Notes: generated by a model not told the origin, from the sequence alone. DNA of 44,559 nt from Candidatus Peribacteria bacterium (GCA_943354505.1 CALRCE010000006.1:1-44559); one strand, 5' to 3'. Positions 1-9,870 are shown, counted from the first letter of the stretch. Program-made: numbers and translations.

Positions 1-15
1 AACTACACCCAAGAT

Positions 16-1674
16 CTAGGTGGTTAGATCGCCCTCGTTAAAGAAGTCGTAGCTACAAGAAGAGCTGCAATAGGTTTTCGTGCCCAAGGAGTCTTCGTCG
101 CCGTCTTGTTCCACGGTTGTTTCCACTTGGATGCTTCCGCTTGCATCGGTGTCTCCAGTGTTCTCAATGGTGTAGTAGAGCTCGTCGTCTTCCACGTAGA
201 TATCCGTGATTTCGAAGTCAGCTCCGTCGGACGTGTTGCTGCCAAAGTCTTCGGTACGGCAGTTGTTGTCTTCGTCGTCTTCATCCACATCGTCGGTGGC
301 GTCTATGCAGGCTTCTACTTCCACTTCTTCATCGAGGTTGTCGAGCGCATCCAAGGTGAAGGTCACGTTGAGGGTTTCATTTGCCTCTAAGTAATCCGTG
401 TCGATTTTGTAAGAGGATTCGCGGTCGTCGTCCACGTACACATAAAGGTAAACGTCTGCATCGCTGTCCACGTCGGTGTCACTGTCGTTTTTGACTTTCA
501 CGATGAGGTCGTCGTCGTCCATGCTGAGGTCCGAAACGGTTAGGTCTGTATCGGTGCTGTCATCATCATCGTCGTCGTCTCCACCGGAAGTCATTTCAAC
601 GGTACTCACTTTTTGGGTGGAACTGTCGCTGGTTCGGTCGGGAAGGGTGAAAGTTTCTGAATCGTAGTTGGAAGCGTTCACGGTTGCTGAGCTGGCGTCG
701 TCGGAAGTGTCCACGGGGCAGTACGCGTCTCCACTGTGAATGGTGCAGTCCACGTCGGAGTCGCCCGCTGTTGCTGAGGTGATGTTCACATTGTCTCCGT
801 CGTCTGCATCGGTGGCGGTGATCTTATGGGTGAAGTCCATGCTCATGGTGTCTTCGGTTTGATCTTTATCTACCGAAGAAGATCCTTCGGTTTCTACGTA
901 GCCGGATTTGTTCACGGTGTAAGTGTAGGTGCTTCCGTTGCTATGAAGCGCAAGGTAGAGAGTGGTGCCTTCCTCTTTTGCAAGGTAGATGTTTTCATTT
1001 CCGCTGGAAGACAATTCAAAGTCTTCGGAATCTGTGTCTAAATCGTTTCCGAGCTCGTCTTCCATTGCAATCACTAAGTTGTAATCGATGACTCCCAAAC
1101 GTCCGATGGTGGCAGCATTGTCGTAGTCGCTCATCACTTCGATTTTTGCAAAGTAGAGGCTTTCGGAAGTGTCTTCATCTCCGTCTTCATTGGTGTCGAT
1201 GGCAATCGTACGTGCGTCCCAGTCGGAAGGTCGATCCCAGGTGATTTTGAACACTCCGGTGCTGCTGTTGTTTTTGATGGCGGAACTGCTGGTGCTCACG
1301 AGAGTGTCCCAGCTGGAGCCATTCCAGTAGGTGACTTTATAAGATCCGTTGGATGCGCTGGTGTCCACATCCATTGAGAATCCGTCGAAGGCTTCATCAA
1401 AACCGATGAACATCAAGGAGCCTTCACTTTTTGCTAAACTCAAACTGTTGGTGGAGTCGGAGGCGGCGGTTGTTTTTTCAATCACTGAGCCGGAATCCAC
1501 AAGCACAGAATCTGCGTAGTAGTTGCTGTAATCCACTCCACTGTAGATAGAGAGAGAACCTCCCGTCGCAGCAGAAGAAGCGTAGGCGATGCTTTGGCTG
1601 GCGATGCCGAACACAAGGACCATCAAGGATAAAAGTGCGAATTTGATTTTCATGAGAGAGGGTTTAAATGGCAA
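16..1674 (-). CDS. Secreted Asp-rich surface protein with CARDB-like domain(s)
   Basis: 552-aa ORF, N-terminal signal peptide (MKIKFALLSLMVLVFGIASQSIAYA), acidic linker DDDDDDSTDTD, CARDB-like segment DLTVSDLSMDDDDLIVKVKN...CIDATDDVDEDDEDNNCRTEDF similar to repeats in the 12710-15616 protein. Confidence 0.75.
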   Translation of the reverse strand: MPFKPSLMKIKFALLSLMVLVFGIASQSIAYASSAATGGSLSIYSGVDYSNYYADSVLVDSGSVIEKTTAASDSTNSLSLAKSEGSLMFIGFDEAFDGFSMDVDTSASNGSYKVTYWNGSSWDTLVSTSSSAIKNNSSTGVFKITWDRPSDWDARTIAIDTNEDGDEDTSESLYFAKIEVMSDYDNAATIGRLGVIDYNLVIAMEDELGNDLDTDSEDFELSSSGNENIYLAKEEGTTLYLALHSNGSTYTYTVNKSGYVETEGSSSVDKDQTEDTMSMDFTHKITATDADDGDNVNITSATAGDSDVDCTIHSGDAYCPVDTSDDASSATVNASNYDSETFTLPDRTSDSSTQKVSTVEMTSGGDDDDDDDSTDTDLTVSDLSMDDDDLIVKVKNDSDTDVDSDADVYLYVYVDDDRESSYKIDTDYLEANETLNVTFTLDALDNLDEEVEVEACIDATDDVDEDDEDNNCRTEDFGSNTSDGADFEITDIYVEDDELYYTIENTGDTDASGSIQVETTVEQDGDEDSLGTKTYCSSSCSYDFFNEGDLTT

Positions 1675-1688
1675 TTTATAGGCCTATT

Positions 1689-2792
1689 TTAGCTCTTTTT
1701 TGTCTTAACACAAGCCAGCAAAGTGGTGATGGGCACGGCGCAAATGAGACCGATGCTTCCGACGAGCGTGTGCACGACTTCTTGGGCAACGAGTTCAATG
1801 TTGATGACTTCGCCAAAATTGTAGTCGGAACTTAAGAAGAGCAGCATGAGTGGGAGGCTGGAGCCGGCGTAGACCAGAATAAGGGTGTTCACCATGGACG
1901 CGATGTGGTCTCGGCCCACATTCATGCAGCGAAAGTAGAGTTCACTGAACGAGATTTTAGGTTTGGCTGCGCGCAGTTCTTCGGCGATAGAGGCTTGAGA
2001 GATGCTGATGTCGTCGAGGATGCCCAGCATACTGATGAGTACTCCGGCGAGGAGCAGCCCTTGAAAGTTGAAGCTCACGTCGGATCCTACTTTTAAAAAG
2101 AAAGCCGATTCGTCGGCCAGTCCTGACAAGTGACTGAGGGGAATGAAGATTTTTGAAAGTAATCCTGTTAAAGCCAGGGTCAGTAGTGTTCCTAGGACAG
2201 CCACATGGGTCTTTTTTTGAAAACCATGAGACAGGTAGAAGGTGCTGGGAATGATGAGCGCACTTCCAATCAAAGCCGAAAGCACGGGGTCAAATCCGCG
2301 AATGAGCAAAGGGAGGATGATTTTGATCAAAACCGCGAAAGAAAAGACCATGCCCAAGAACGATTCGATTCCTTGCTTGCCAGAAATGGAAACCACGATG
2401 ATGCAAAAGAGCCCGAATAAAATGGCGAGAGGCACTCTGCGATCGTAGTCAGCGATGCTGTAAGTGGGTTCTGAATCGGGAATTCCCATTTTTGAGACGA
2501 ACACTTTATCCCCTTCGCTGAAGAGACGTGAGTCCGGACCCGCTTCGTCGCTGTTGTCGATGACGATCGTTTCGTGGGCTTCTGTGCCGGAGTTCACTTC
2601 CACGGTCAACATTTGGTGCACGGTGACTTGTCCATCCTGCTCTTCTTGTGAAGAGGTCAGGCTGGTGATGGTTCCAGGCACGAGCTCTTGGTAGTCTTCG
2701 GTTTGGTCTGGCACGGAAATGTTCACGCCAAAAATCAATCCTATAAAGAGGAGAGAAAAAAGACCTAGGCGTTTGAGGGAGCTTCCACCCAT
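1689..2792 (-). CDS. YibE/F-like membrane protein
   Basis: 367-aa ORF, multiple TM segments; SISGKQGIESFLGMVFSFAVLIKIILPLLIRG and GILDDISISQASIAEEL typical of YibE/F. Confidence 0.8.
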   Translation of the reverse strand: MGGSSLKRLGLFSLLFIGLIFGVNISVPDQTEDYQELVPGTITSLTSSQEEQDGQVTVHQMLTVEVNSGTEAHETIVIDNSDEAGPDSRLFSEGDKVFVSKMGIPDSEPTYSIADYDRRVPLAILFGLFCIIVVSISGKQGIESFLGMVFSFAVLIKIILPLLIRGFDPVLSALIGSALIIPSTFYLSHGFQKKTHVAVLGTLLTLALTGLLSKIFIPLSHLSGLADESAFFLKVGSDVSFNFQGLLLAGVLISMLGILDDISISQASIAEELRAAKPKISFSELYFRCMNVGRDHIASMVNTLILVYAGSSLPLMLLFLSSDYNFGEVINIELVAQEVVHTLVGSIGLICAVPITTLLACVKTKKS

Positions 2793-3967
2793 GCGAGAAT
2801 GCTTTTAAGGTAGCGGGATTCGGGGAAATTCAAGGACTCGGGATGATCGGGGCTTTGGCGGACCAGATGGAGGAGATGGAGCGTGACTCCTGCTTGCACC
2901 GCTGCTCGTCGCAGCATGAAGTGACAATCTTCTTCGCTCAGAAAGTGTGAGCAGCTGGATGAAACAAAGATACCCCCATTCTTCACAAGTCGCAAAGCCG
3001 CTCGATTTAAAAAGTGATAGGCTTTTTTGCCGTTCATTTCGTCGCGGTGTGTTTTGATGAGCGCGGGCGGATCGACGATGACCATGTCGTAGGAGTTGGG
3101 CTGTGATTTTCCTAAAAATTCAAAGACGTCGGATTTAGTGAAGCTGACTTTTTTTTTGCCGAACTTGTTCAGCCCGACGTGTTGTTTGCACAGGTCGAGT
3201 GCGCTTTCGGAGCCGTCCACGAAGTCCACGGATTTTGCTCCGCCTCTTAGAGCGTAAATGCCCGCTGCGCCGCTGTACGAAAAAAGATCCAGCACGGTTT
3301 TTTTGTCGGCGAGTTTTTCAATTTCGGTGCGCAGTTCTTTTTGGTCGGTGAAGAATCCTGTCTTTTGACCTTCCCACACATCGGCGATGAAGCGATTTCC
3401 ATTTTCTAAAAACTCAACGGGTTTTGCAGAGCCTTTGAGCACTTCTTTGCGTTCCTCCAATTTTTCTTCTTTGCGCACGGCGAGCTCACTTTTTTCGATG
3501 ATGTTTTTGGGTTTGAAGATTTTTTGCAGAGCGCTCAGCACAAGCGGTTTTAGCTTTTCCATGCCTGCGGTGGAAATTTGCATAACCAAAGTGTCTTCAA
3601 AACGATCGAGGATGAGTCCGGGCAGGCCGTCGGATTCTGCGAATACCACTCTGTAACCTGTTGTTTCGGTCTTTGGGCCGTAGCCGAGCAAAAGACGAGC
3701 ATCGTGGGCGAGCGTGATTTTTTGAGTGAGCCAGGCTTCGTTGATTTCAACTTCACCAAAGTCAAACACGCGCACCGCGATAGATGAACTGCGTGAAAAA
3801 GTTCCGGTGCCGATGATTTTTCTAGCTTCGTCTTGCACGTGGACCAAATCGCCGTTTTCTAAGTCGTTTGGAATCGACTGCAAAGCACCCGAAAACACCC
3901 ATGGATGATGATAATAGACACTTCCTTCTTTTCCTTTTTTGAGTGCGAGTGTGGGGTAGAAAGTCAT
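2765..3967 (-). CDS. Class I SAM-dependent rRNA methyltransferase, RlmI/RlmK-like with N-terminal PUA
   Basis: 400-aa ORF; KTGFFTDQKELR, VLDLFSYSGAAGIYAL, DMVIVDPPAL motifs. Confidence 0.88.
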   Translation of the reverse strand: MTFYPTLALKKGKEGSVYYHHPWVFSGALQSIPNDLENGDLVHVQDEARKIIGTGTFSRSSSIAVRVFDFGEVEINEAWLTQKITLAHDARLLLGYGPKTETTGYRVVFAESDGLPGLILDRFEDTLVMQISTAGMEKLKPLVLSALQKIFKPKNIIEKSELAVRKEEKLEERKEVLKGSAKPVEFLENGNRFIADVWEGQKTGFFTDQKELRTEIEKLADKKTVLDLFSYSGAAGIYALRGGAKSVDFVDGSESALDLCKQHVGLNKFGKKKVSFTKSDVFEFLGKSQPNSYDMVIVDPPALIKTHRDEMNGKKAYHFLNRAALRLVKNGGIFVSSSCSHFLSEEDCHFMLRRAAVQAGVTLHLLHLVRQSPDHPESLNFPESRYLKSILAWVEAPSNA

Positions 3968-4083
3968 AATTTGCTCTAGTGTATCACAAAATTTCGACTT
4001 GAAAAAATCTTTAAATTATCTCTTGTCATCGTTCTGAAACTGGAGGAAAATTTTTAAGAAGTTTTATTTCTAACTTCCACGCC

Positions 4084-4221
4084 ATGGCAGTAGCTAAAAA
4101 GGCAAAAAAGGCAGCTCCTAAAAAGGCTACCAAGAAGGCTGTAAAAAAGCCTATGAAGAAGGCCGCCCCAAAAAAGGCAGCTAAGCGTCCAGCCAAAAAG
4201 GCCGCTAAGAAACGCAAGTAA
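4084..4221 (+). CDS. Histone H1-like Lys/Ala-rich mini-protein (45 aa)
   Basis: Translated by eye: MAVAKKAKKAAPKKATKKAVKKPMKKAAPKKAAKRPAKKAAKKRK*; not in the supplied ORF track (too short); followed by a strong terminator. Confidence 0.8.
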   Translation: MAVAKKAKKAAPKKATKKAVKKPMKKAAPKKAAKRPAKKAAKKRK

Positions 4222-4244
4222 TTGTTTTTCTTTCTTTTCAAGAG

Positions 4245-4267
4245 AAGTTCCTTCGGGAGCTTTTTTT
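4245..4267 (+). terminator. Rho-independent terminator of H1-like gene
   Basis: AAGTTCC-TTCG-GGAGCTT 7-bp stem with UUCG tetraloop and T7 tract. Confidence 0.85.
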
Positions 4268-4271
4268 GATT

Positions 4272-4910
4272 TTAGTGAATGTATTCTGGGCTCCACAGAT
4301 ATAAGTCCACAAACATCGAGAGGGTTGCGGCGTATTCGCGCACTTCGTAAAAATCGGCGAAGACATAAGCTTGCAAAGACGCGGAGACCCCCACGCTTTC
4401 TAGGCCCAGAGAACTGCAGGTGTAAATCGCACGGGGTAAATGAAATTCTTGAGTGACGAGGATCGCGTGAGTCACGCCGAAAATTTCTTGGGCGCGGACG
4501 CAGGTGTCGTAGGTGCGTCGGCCTGCGTAGTCCTCGGTGATGATGCTGGCTGGAATGGCGAAAGCGTTTTGAAGCGTTTCGCTCATCACGTCGGGCTCGT
4601 TGTAGTCTTCGGTGGAATTGTCGCCTGACACAAGTATGCTCGACACTTTTCCCGCTTTGTAGAGTTGTGACGCAACCGTGAGCCGATCGTAGAGGGCATC
4701 GCTGGGGCCCCCATTTTTTCCGATGCCCGCACCAAACACGAGCGCGACTTGAGTGCCCTCGGTGTCGTCGGGCAGTTCGTCGACGCTGAGGATTTTTGTC
4801 GCCTCAAATTTTTGGACGAGAAAAGGACTGTACAGCACCAGTGCTCCGAAGAGCACGATGCCGAGCAATCCTTTTCTCCAGTGTTTTTTAAAATGAAATA
4901 TAGTCGCCAA
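4272..4910 (-). CDS. YdcF/SanA-like DUF218 membrane protein
   Basis: 212-aa ORF; ALVFGAGIGKNGGPSDALYDRL, ILVSGDN, EDYAGRRTYDTCVRA, LVTQEFHLPRA. Confidence 0.85.
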   Translation of the reverse strand: MATIFHFKKHWRKGLLGIVLFGALVLYSPFLVQKFEATKILSVDELPDDTEGTQVALVFGAGIGKNGGPSDALYDRLTVASQLYKAGKVSSILVSGDNSTEDYNEPDVMSETLQNAFAIPASIITEDYAGRRTYDTCVRAQEIFGVTHAILVTQEFHLPRAIYTCSSLGLESVGVSASLQAYVFADFYEVREYAATLSMFVDLYLWSPEYIH

Positions 4911-5052
4911 GGTTTTTTAAGTCGGCTCATGTTTATAAAGAGAGTGTAGCACAGCTTTTACTGCATGATTTTTTGTCGCTCTTAGAAACGATAGCAAAAA
5001 GATAGCGTTTTTGTGAGTGAGTGTTTGTCGTCCTCTTAAAGGAGGCTTGCGG

Positions 5053-5081
5053 TTGACCTTATTGGCTGATTCTTGTACGAT
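5053..5081 (+). promoter_or_regulatory. Sigma70-type promoter for RND gene
   Basis: TTGACC-N17-TACGAT, about 17 nt upstream of the ATG at 5099. Confidence 0.65.
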
Positions 5082-5098
5082 CGCTCCTCTTTTGTTTT

Positions 5099-8000
5099 AT
5101 GGATTTCAACAGCAAACTTTCGAACTACTTTCTCAAGAACAATCGTTTGACGACCTTGTGTCTTTTGTTGCTGCTCATTGTGGGTTTTGGAGCGACGGCG
5201 CTTTTGAAGACCACGGGTTTTCCCGCTCCTGATCTCAAGCTGGTCTTGGTACAAACCTTTTACTTGGGTGCTTCGTCCGAAACCGTTGCGCAGAAGGTGA
5301 CGGGGCCGCTTGAGTTGGCCCTGCGTGATGTGGAGGGAGTGGACGGATTCAGTTCCACCAGTAGCGGATCCTTTTCGATGATTGCGGTCACTTTGGATGA
5401 AGATGCAGACAGCGACACCACCGTGAGTCGGATGAATGCGGCTTTTCAAAGTGTGAGTTTGCCCGATGGAGTGGAAGATCCCACTGTTTTGAAGCCTTCC
5501 ATCGCGGGTCCCGATTTTGTGTTTTCGTTGATCTCTACAGACAAAAAAGAGTTGTACAAAACGTATACGACTCTCGAAGAAGACATCCGTGCTTTGCCCG
5601 AAACCGTGGACATCGCTCCCATGACTGTTTTGGAGCACACGATTCTGGTGACTTTGGATGAGCAAAAAATGGCGGCGCTTGGGATCCAGAGTTCTCAGGT
5701 GCAATTTGCACTCTCGACTTTGGGTGAAACGATTCCGGTGATTTCGGATGTCACCTTGGACGGAGAGAGCGTTTCGTTGCAAACCACTTTGCAAGGGGAC
5801 ACGTTTGGCGCTTTGAAGGCTCTCAAATTCAATGGGCAAGCCTTGAGTTCTTTTGCTACCGTTAAAGAAGATTTTTCCTTTGATGGAGAGCCTCAACAGG
5901 TGGCTTTCAACATCGATGGGGATGCTTTTGTGTTTGAACCTTTGGTGTTCACGGTCAAAGCGTCTGAAGACGCAGACAAAGGGGCTTACGACGCTGCTTT
6001 AAAGGAAATCTTTGAGAGTTTGGATACGCTGGAGTTCACGGAAAGAAATAGTTTTGAAAATGGGTTTGGCAAGACCTTGCTTGTGGAGCATTACTCGGTG
6101 GACAAAGAAAACGAACGTCAGGTGAACGAAGTGGTTTCGGGACTCGTGGGAGGCAAATTACCTTTCGACGGCATTGCGTCTTATGCGGGCTACGTCTTCG
6201 GAGGGATCCAGCTCGTGTTTTTGGTGATGCTGCTTTTTGTTTCGTGGCGTGCCGCCCTCGCTTCGGCCTTGGCGATTCCGCTCAGTTTGATTTTTGTGAA
6301 CATTTACCTCTACTTCATCGGTGAAAACCTCAACACGCTTGTTTTGTTTTCTTTGGTGTTGGCGATTGGACTCGTGGTGGACCCGGCCTTGGTGCTGCTC
6401 GAAAGTATTCAACGCAAAGTGGATGCCGGACTTCGAGGAACCGAGGCCGCAATGGCGGCGGTGAATGATGTGGGAATGGGACTCTTTTTGGCCTGTCTCA
6501 CGAGCATTCTGGTTTTCATTCCTTTCGGAGTTGTTTCGGGAGTTTTGGGCCAAATCATTGTGTACATTCCCATGACCGTGATCCCAGCGGTGGTGGGTTC
6601 TTATGTGGTTCCTCTCATTTTTTTAACCTGGATGGGGGGACATTTTTTGAAACGAGGCAAGTCTGGGAATGAAGAAGAAAACCTGTGGTGGATTTCTAAA
6701 CTTTTGGTGCGATTCAACCGTTGGATTTTGAATGGATCTCGGATTTTGCGTTTCCTGATCATTGTCATGGCCATCGTTTTGCCGATTGGGGTGGCGGGCT
6801 ATTTCTTTTCCACCGGTCTCGTGAAGTCGGTGCAGTTCTCGAGCAGTGAAAATTACGATCAGTTGCAACTGTCCTACTCCTACTTTCCTTCGACTTCGGA
6901 GGAACGACGAGCTCAATTGTACGAACAAGTTCTGAAGATCATCGTGAGTCACGACGAAGTGGAATCGGTGTTCCCCATTGGGGACGGCATGGTCTTCATT
7001 CAACTCAAACCGGCTTTGGATAGACCCGACACGATTGCCACTCACATCGCAGAAGACATCAACGAGGAGTTGGAAGAGGAAGTGGGTGAAGAATTTTTTG
7101 ATGTGAAGACCGGTGTGATTTCCAATGGACCTCCAACGGGAGCGTATCAAGTGACTTTGGCGATCAAGTCTGAGGATTTGGAGGTGATGAAATCTGCGGC
7201 CATGGGCATCGCAGAAACCCTGCTCAACGTGTGTGAAAAAGACAATGTTTTTACCGTAGAGACGAATTGTGCGGATCCCGTGGTGGTGAAAGTCGACGAT
7301 GGATTCACTGGAAAAGAATCCACCGTGATTGAAGTACTTTTGGATCGCGATGTGCTTGAAAAAAATCAACTCGCCATTCCGGGTGCGCCTTTGACGCTGC
7401 TGGTGAATTCGGCGCTTTCCAATTTGTTTGAGGTGAACGGTGGCAACTCCGTCGGAACGGTGACGATGGACGGCGAAGAAGTCGAGATTGTTTTGGATAA
7501 AAAAACAGCGGATCCCGAGACGCTTGAAGCAATCGAAAACACCGTGATTTATTCGATGGGGGGGCAGGTTTTAAAACTCAAAGATTTTGCGGTTGTGCGT
7601 GAAGTGGAGAGTCCCGCCAGCATCACTCGCCAAGATGGAGAAACCATTTCGGTGGTCAAAGCACGGCTGGAATCGGGCCGAGACGATCAAGCCACGGCGG
7701 CACTCGTGCAACAAGCGGTGATCGATTATTACGCCGCGGATGAAGGCGAGGAAACCACAGCGCTCGGTTTGGAAGAAGGAGCCATCGGTGTGTACAGCGA
7801 AGGGGATTCTGCGAGCTTTATCCGCTCCTTTCAAGAATTGTTTGTGGCTTTGGTGCTCGCGATCATTCTCACCTATGTCGTGCTGGTGGTCTTCTTCAGC
7901 TCCTTCACGCAGCCCTTGGTGATTTTGTTTGCGGTGCCACTTTCCTTTCTCGGAGTCTTCCCGGCTTTGGCTTACTTAGGGAACGGCCAGTTTGGTTTCT

Positions 8001-8404
8001 TAGAAATCATCGGGCTTATCATTTTGGTGGGAATCGTGGAGAACGTGGCGATCTTTTTGATCGATGCGGCTTACCAAAAAATTCGCGACGGTTACGACGA
8101 TGTGGAGGCCATCAGCCTTGCTTCAGGAATTCGTTTGCGTGCGGTGCTGCTCACCAAGATGACGACACTCGTGTCGCTTTTGCCGCTGGCGATTTTGAGC
8201 GAACAATACCGGTCTCTTTCACTCGTGATCATGTTTGGACTGCTCACTTCCGGAGTCACGTCCTTGCTCACGACTCCCATTTTGTTCATCTTCTTCCGTT
8301 GGTTGTCACGCAAATTTCATGCGCTGAGTCCGCTGAATAAGGTGCTGTTCTTCCCGCTGACACCGCTTTATTTGGTGGCGTTTGCGTTCGTTGACCGGGA
8401 TTAA
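5099..8404 (+). CDS. RND superfamily efflux permease (AcrB/MMPL-like)
   Basis: 1101 aa; two TM bundles and RND-type signatures (LVLAIGLVVDPALVLLE, LIILVGIVENVAIFLIDAA). Confidence 0.88.
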   Translation: MDFNSKLSNYFLKNNRLTTLCLLLLLIVGFGATALLKTTGFPAPDLKLVLVQTFYLGASSETVAQKVTGPLELALRDVEGVDGFSSTSSGSFSMIAVTLDEDADSDTTVSRMNAAFQSVSLPDGVEDPTVLKPSIAGPDFVFSLISTDKKELYKTYTTLEEDIRALPETVDIAPMTVLEHTILVTLDEQKMAALGIQSSQVQFALSTLGETIPVISDVTLDGESVSLQTTLQGDTFGALKALKFNGQALSSFATVKEDFSFDGEPQQVAFNIDGDAFVFEPLVFTVKASEDADKGAYDAALKEIFESLDTLEFTERNSFENGFGKTLLVEHYSVDKENERQVNEVVSGLVGGKLPFDGIASYAGYVFGGIQLVFLVMLLFVSWRAALASALAIPLSLIFVNIYLYFIGENLNTLVLFSLVLAIGLVVDPALVLLESIQRKVDAGLRGTEAAMAAVNDVGMGLFLACLTSILVFIPFGVVSGVLGQIIVYIPMTVIPAVVGSYVVPLIFLTWMGGHFLKRGKSGNEEENLWWISKLLVRFNRWILNGSRILRFLIIVMAIVLPIGVAGYFFSTGLVKSVQFSSSENYDQLQLSYSYFPSTSEERRAQLYEQVLKIIVSHDEVESVFPIGDGMVFIQLKPALDRPDTIATHIAEDINEELEEEVGEEFFDVKTGVISNGPPTGAYQVTLAIKSEDLEVMKSAAMGIAETLLNVCEKDNVFTVETNCADPVVVKVDDGFTGKESTVIEVLLDRDVLEKNQLAIPGAPLTLLVNSALSNLFEVNGGNSVGTVTMDGEEVEIVLDKKTADPETLEAIENTVIYSMGGQVLKLKDFAVVREVESPASITRQDGETISVVKARLESGRDDQATAALVQQAVIDYYAADEGEETTALGLEEGAIGVYSEGDSASFIRSFQELFVALVLAIILTYVVLVVFFSSFTQPLVILFAVPLSFLGVFPALAYLGNGQFGFLEIIGLIILVGIVENVAIFLIDAAYQKIRDGYDDVEAISLASGIRLRAVLLTKMTTLVSLLPLAILSEQYRSLSLVIMFGLLTSGVTSLLTTPILFIFFRWLSRKFHALSPLNKVLFFPLTPLYLVAFAFVDRD

Positions 8405-9166
8405 ATGATGCCTGACATTGAACAATTCGTGCGGCGGAATCCCTATTGTAGCTTCCGTCCGCTTCATCGGCTTCTTGGAGAGGAACTGGATCCTCGATAC
8501 GGTGGAACATGCATTGATCTCGCTCTTGATTATGGACGGCGTGTTGAAAGCGCCACGCGATTTTTTCCGAAGGATGAAAGAGGCCTACATCACGGATTGG
8601 TCACGTCGAAAGACCAGGAAGCTTGGTACTGGGATCCTGCACTTCAGCAAGCGGAGCCGCTCGCTTTACACAAGGTTTGGAGTGGGAAAGTGCAAGATGC
8701 CGCCGCTTTCCCTGTCATTCGTGGACATTGGTCTGTGCTCAGGGTGATGTCTTTCGGTGGTAGGTCTTTTTCTGTGACCAAGTACGTGCCCACGCAGTTT
8801 GATGAAGGGCCGAGCCATCCAGTCAGAAATCCTCTGACTCAGAAGATGTATTTTCGATTTGAAGAGCGTGATTTTAGGAGTCTGCCTATGGATGATTTTG
8901 CCTTGATGAAAGATGAAGATGGCTTTGCCTTTTCCTGCGTTCAGGACGATGGGAGCGTGGTGGGTCTTGAAAGTCCAAGAAATGATGCCCCTTTTGTTGG
9001 GAAATCTCATGGACCCGATGAGATAAGAACCTACACCCAAAACGACTTAAGAACCTGCCTGACACTTGTTTATCAATCCACGGGAATTCCTTTGAGTGAT
9101 TTGGAGGCGAAGTTGGACGAACTTCCTCATTTGATGAGTCAGTTCCGTTTTATTGAGATGATCTGA
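8405..9166 (+). CDS. Hypothetical protein
   Basis: 253-aa ORF immediately following the RND gene; no family recognised. Confidence 0.55.
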   Translation: MMPDIEQFVRRNPYCSFRPLHRLLGEELDPRYGGTCIDLALDYGRRVESATRFFPKDERGLHHGLVTSKDQEAWYWDPALQQAEPLALHKVWSGKVQDAAAFPVIRGHWSVLRVMSFGGRSFSVTKYVPTQFDEGPSHPVRNPLTQKMYFRFEERDFRSLPMDDFALMKDEDGFAFSCVQDDGSVVGLESPRNDAPFVGKSHGPDEIRTYTQNDLRTCLTLVYQSTGIPLSDLEAKLDELPHLMSQFRFIEMI

Positions 9167-9336
9167 AGGTACTGCTCTTTTGCACAAACCTACGTTTTGT
9201 CAGAAAAATGTCAGGAAGTGTGCCCGGGCACACTTTTCTAATCGATTTTTGGCTCAAGGAAGCCATTTTAGGCTTTTGTCGAACGACTTGCATAATTATA
9301 AAAAAGTGTTACACTTCCTGCCCTTAACATTTCCTG

Positions 9337-9870
9337 ATGAGTTTTAATTCTCCTGCTGTTTTTACTCCACAAGGTCGTGATCTTCATTTCTCTAAGATGA
9401 GGGAAATGGTTGCAGCGGCTAACTCTGGTAGGGAGGCCCTTGCGCAAGGTTCTGACGATTTATTGGAACGTGATTTCGGTTTACCTGGTATTTTGGACCA
9501 TATGAGTCACTACAGTGGTCGTTTGGGTGAACTCTTTTCAATTTTTGCAAGTGGAGAAGTTTTTACTCCCAGAGAGCAAGCGGATTGTGTGGCTATCGGA
9601 ACCACTGTGGTTTTGCAGGTTCCTGGTCAGGTAGACGAAGTGATGGTGATTGTCGGAGGTTACGGAGAAACAAATCCTTCGAAAAGAGTATTTTCTTATA
9701 CAGCCCCCGCTCTTTCCGATCTGATTGGTAAGCAGGTTGAGGATGAAGTCCTATGGGTTGTGAATGGTGAAGAGCGTGATGCCACCATTGCACAAATCCT
9801 TCCTCCTTCTAAGGGCTACAATCAACTCTATGCTAAGGCTTCACCCAAAGGTGAAGGTGAACAGCTCTAA
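9337..9870 (+). CDS. Divergent GreA/GreB C-terminal-domain-like protein
   Basis: 177 aa; C-terminal IGTTVVLQ...IVGGYGETNPSKRVFSYTAPALSDLIGKQVEDEV resembles the GreA C-terminal FKBP-like domain. Confidence 0.6.
   Translation: MSFNSPAVFTPQGRDLHFSKMREMVAAANSGREALAQGSDDLLERDFGLPGILDHMSHYSGRLGELFSIFASGEVFTPREQADCVAIGTTVVLQVPGQVDEVMVIVGGYGETNPSKRVFSYTAPALSDLIGKQVEDEVLWVVNGEERDATIAQILPPSKGYNQLYAKASPKGEGEQL

Noticed and set aside
5036-7834. Several long minus-strand ORFs under the RND gene (5036-5896, 6158-6553, 6623-7369, 7571-7834)
   Set aside because: Antisense to a well-recognised RND ORF; compositions typical of non-coding antisense frames.
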